Source of the DNA: Gnetum montanum
Lineage: Eukaryota > Streptophyta > Gnetopsida > Gnetales > Gnetaceae
Direction: 5' to 3'
Assembly (NCBI GenBank): GCA_015680685.1
Contig: MNCI01013723.1
Span: 258,811 to 289,719 of the forward strand
DNA: 30,909 nt
In this document: positions 29,382 to 30,909 of the stretch, in pieces
How positions within the stretch are numbered: the first letter of the stretch is position 1
Layout of the letters: each line of letters opens with the position of its first letter
Program-made: the position numbers and the translations under genes
The notes under the pieces: model-generated
Seen by the model: the letters and a program-made list of their open reading frames with translations, nothing else
Databases searched by the model: none
Told to the model about the DNA's origin: nothing

Positions 29382-30909
29382 TACCCCCATGACTGAATGA
29401 AAACTTGTCCTCGAGTTCCTTACAATAATATTGGGAAGGCATGGAATTATTGAAGAGAATGGAACTAATGGGATGACATGTGAACAGATCATCATTACAG
29501 GACTTGACAAAATTGGTGTTCATGACAACAAGGGTGAACACCTTATTACAATGACATCAGGCCTTAGTTGGCAGCTGAGAAAGAGAGAGAGAAAGAAGTG
29601 TTGCTGCTGCCAACGCCAAGATTGCACCTTCGGTGTCCATTTGTAAGCGCATCATCGATCTTGCTCCTTGCATAACTGCTTCAATGCTGCTCCATTCCAA
29701 GTGTTTGCTCCAGATCCAATCCATTGTTGTATGATCGCCATCTGCACACACAACACAATCATATATTAGCAAGGGTAAATGAATCATCATGTAATTAATA
29801 CTTTGCTTCGGTGTAGGTCCATTGGCTAGGTTGTGGTATGGCTGATATGGATCTGGGAATATATTAATGATGACTACCGAAGGTGTCGGGGTTAGGAAGA
29901 AAATCAAAAATTTCGGGGCTAGGAGAAAATCGAAAAAATTAGGCCCCATACCCCTATGACTAATCGCGAACCTCCAGTAGCGTTATAATGAAGAAAGAAT
30001 AGGAGTAAAAAAGATAGAGAAAAAGGGACAACGGTAACATCAATAAAGTGGATGTCAAGATGAAAATGAACAAAACAAATTAGATTGCGAAAATGTTAGG
30101 GGAAAGAATTTAACTAAGGTTCCAAATAGGAATGTCAATGGGTCCTCCCCAAACAAGGCTCATGCCCTTAATGCCCTGACAAACCCACATTCAAAGAGTC
30201 CATAGGCTCCGGAAATGTCATTTGGAACAAGAGTTAAAGTTTTAACTGCAAGAATTTACCAAAAAGAAAACAATGCATCAACCAAAATATATACACTAAT
30301 GATACAACTAGCAATGAGGTGAAGGATGGAGAGAAGAGAATGGGATAGAATCTCCAGAACGAGGTGGTGTACAGCCCCTTGTGTGTTTCATGATTAATGG
30401 GACTTAGCAAATCTCATTCCATCTCTGGCCTCAAACCAATCACATTCAGTGACATCGCATCAATACAGTTGGCTGAACCATCCACTTGGATAACAAGAAT
30501 GCATCCTCCAAGAGCCACCACCATTCCAATGAAACAAAGGAGAGAATGGGAAACGAGAAGGGCCTTAGTTAGAGGGAACATTTTTAGTTCCATAACCAGT
30601 GCTTGTTGCCCAAGGTTATTCGTCTAAGGGGTGTGCTTTGAATTCTCACTTAGTAAGTTTTTTTTTTTGTGTTTTGTATTTTTATGCATGAGAACCACAC
30701 TATGCAAAGACTTCTTGTTTTTATTGTCTCAGCTTTCGAGAATTGGGTAACATCGGAATGGCAGAAAACTCAAGAAGGAAACATTCAGGCACCTAAGAGA
30801 ATGACCAACACAAAAGCATCAAGTTCCTTTGAAGTCACACCCTTTTCAATCCTTGAGTCCTTCCTTAGTTTGAGAAATGCCCAGTCACCGATTTGTTTAA
30901 GTTCTTATT
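29382..30909. other. Expected internal region of reverse-strand element; content mostly unassigned
   Basis: The first 30 bases (CTCGAGGACAAG and polypurine tract on the reverse strand) are clear element end sequence. Beyond about 29420 I find no similarity to the 2827-5601 protein nor any pol motif, so the element is probably truncated or interrupted here. A reverse-strand frame at 29949-29557 is preceded in its middle by TTGTGTGTGCAG before ATGGCG (about 29740), resembling a splice acceptor. Another reverse-strand stretch at about 30570-30425 reads SLLCFIGMVVALGG, then SANCIDAMSLNVIGLRPE before a stop, coding-like and partly hydrophobic. Neither is recognised. Confidence 0.4.

Overview
This is a stretch of a plant nuclear genome that is almost entirely transposable-element (TE) debris plus fragments of host genes. 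The evidence is Tat-type Ty3/Gypsy Gag proteins, plant L1-type LINEs with a DUF4283-like ORF1 and a zf-RVT-like tail, a plant tRNA-derived SINE, and decayed pieces of a plant MAP kinase and a plant annexin. I see no intact host gene, no tRNA or rRNA gene, no CRISPR and nothing prokaryotic. The species cannot be named from this window; a seed plant, most likely an angiosperm with a repeat-rich genome, is the safest statement.

Layout. 1-885: a proline-rich, gag-like frame cut by the window edge. 885-2260: AT-rich sequence without genes. 2265-6567 (+): a decayed LTR element without recognisable pol genes. Its internal region is one long frame (2827-5601) resembling the 'putative plant transposon protein' family followed by coiled coil, then a polypurine tract and a 3' LTR (5752-6567) with an unusual array of GATATCGC palindromes just before its TATA box. 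6568-7222: pieces of a related element and a 203-bp segment between 16-bp direct repeats. 7228-10898 (+): an internally deleted Tat-type Gypsy element with a likely 5-bp target duplication, long 5' LTR, primer-binding site, nearly intact gag, and only the last 230 bp of the 3' LTR. 10899-13760: a non-LTR-like island holding antisense fragments of two unrelated host genes (MAP kinase C-terminal lobe, annexin C-terminal half) about 350 bp apart, which suggests gene-fragment capture. 14080-19700 (-): an older Tat-type element (gag and protease remnants, leader, primer-binding site) with a 64-bp tandem array in its presumed LTR. 20136-22647 (+): a very old AT-rich LINE, itself hit by a SINE and by a younger GC-rich LINE (22648-28473) with a 16-bp target duplication. 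28545-29381 (-): an LTR of the GATATCGC type on the opposite strand. 29382-30909: mostly unassigned.

How it fits together: nothing here acts as a pathway. The window is a nested record of insertions. The younger LINE is the best preserved non-LTR element. It encodes ORF1, endonuclease, reverse transcriptase and zf-RVT, and continues for roughly 330 further codons into a region that I think is related to the protein in the 2827-5601 element. Many of its in-frame stops read CTAG where a Trp codon is expected, the pattern left by deamination of methylated CHG sites, so decay has probably happened under silencing. The most interesting items are the LINE C-terminal extension, the island of captured host-gene fragments, and the palindromic GATATCGC promoter arrays shared by otherwise diverged LTRs.
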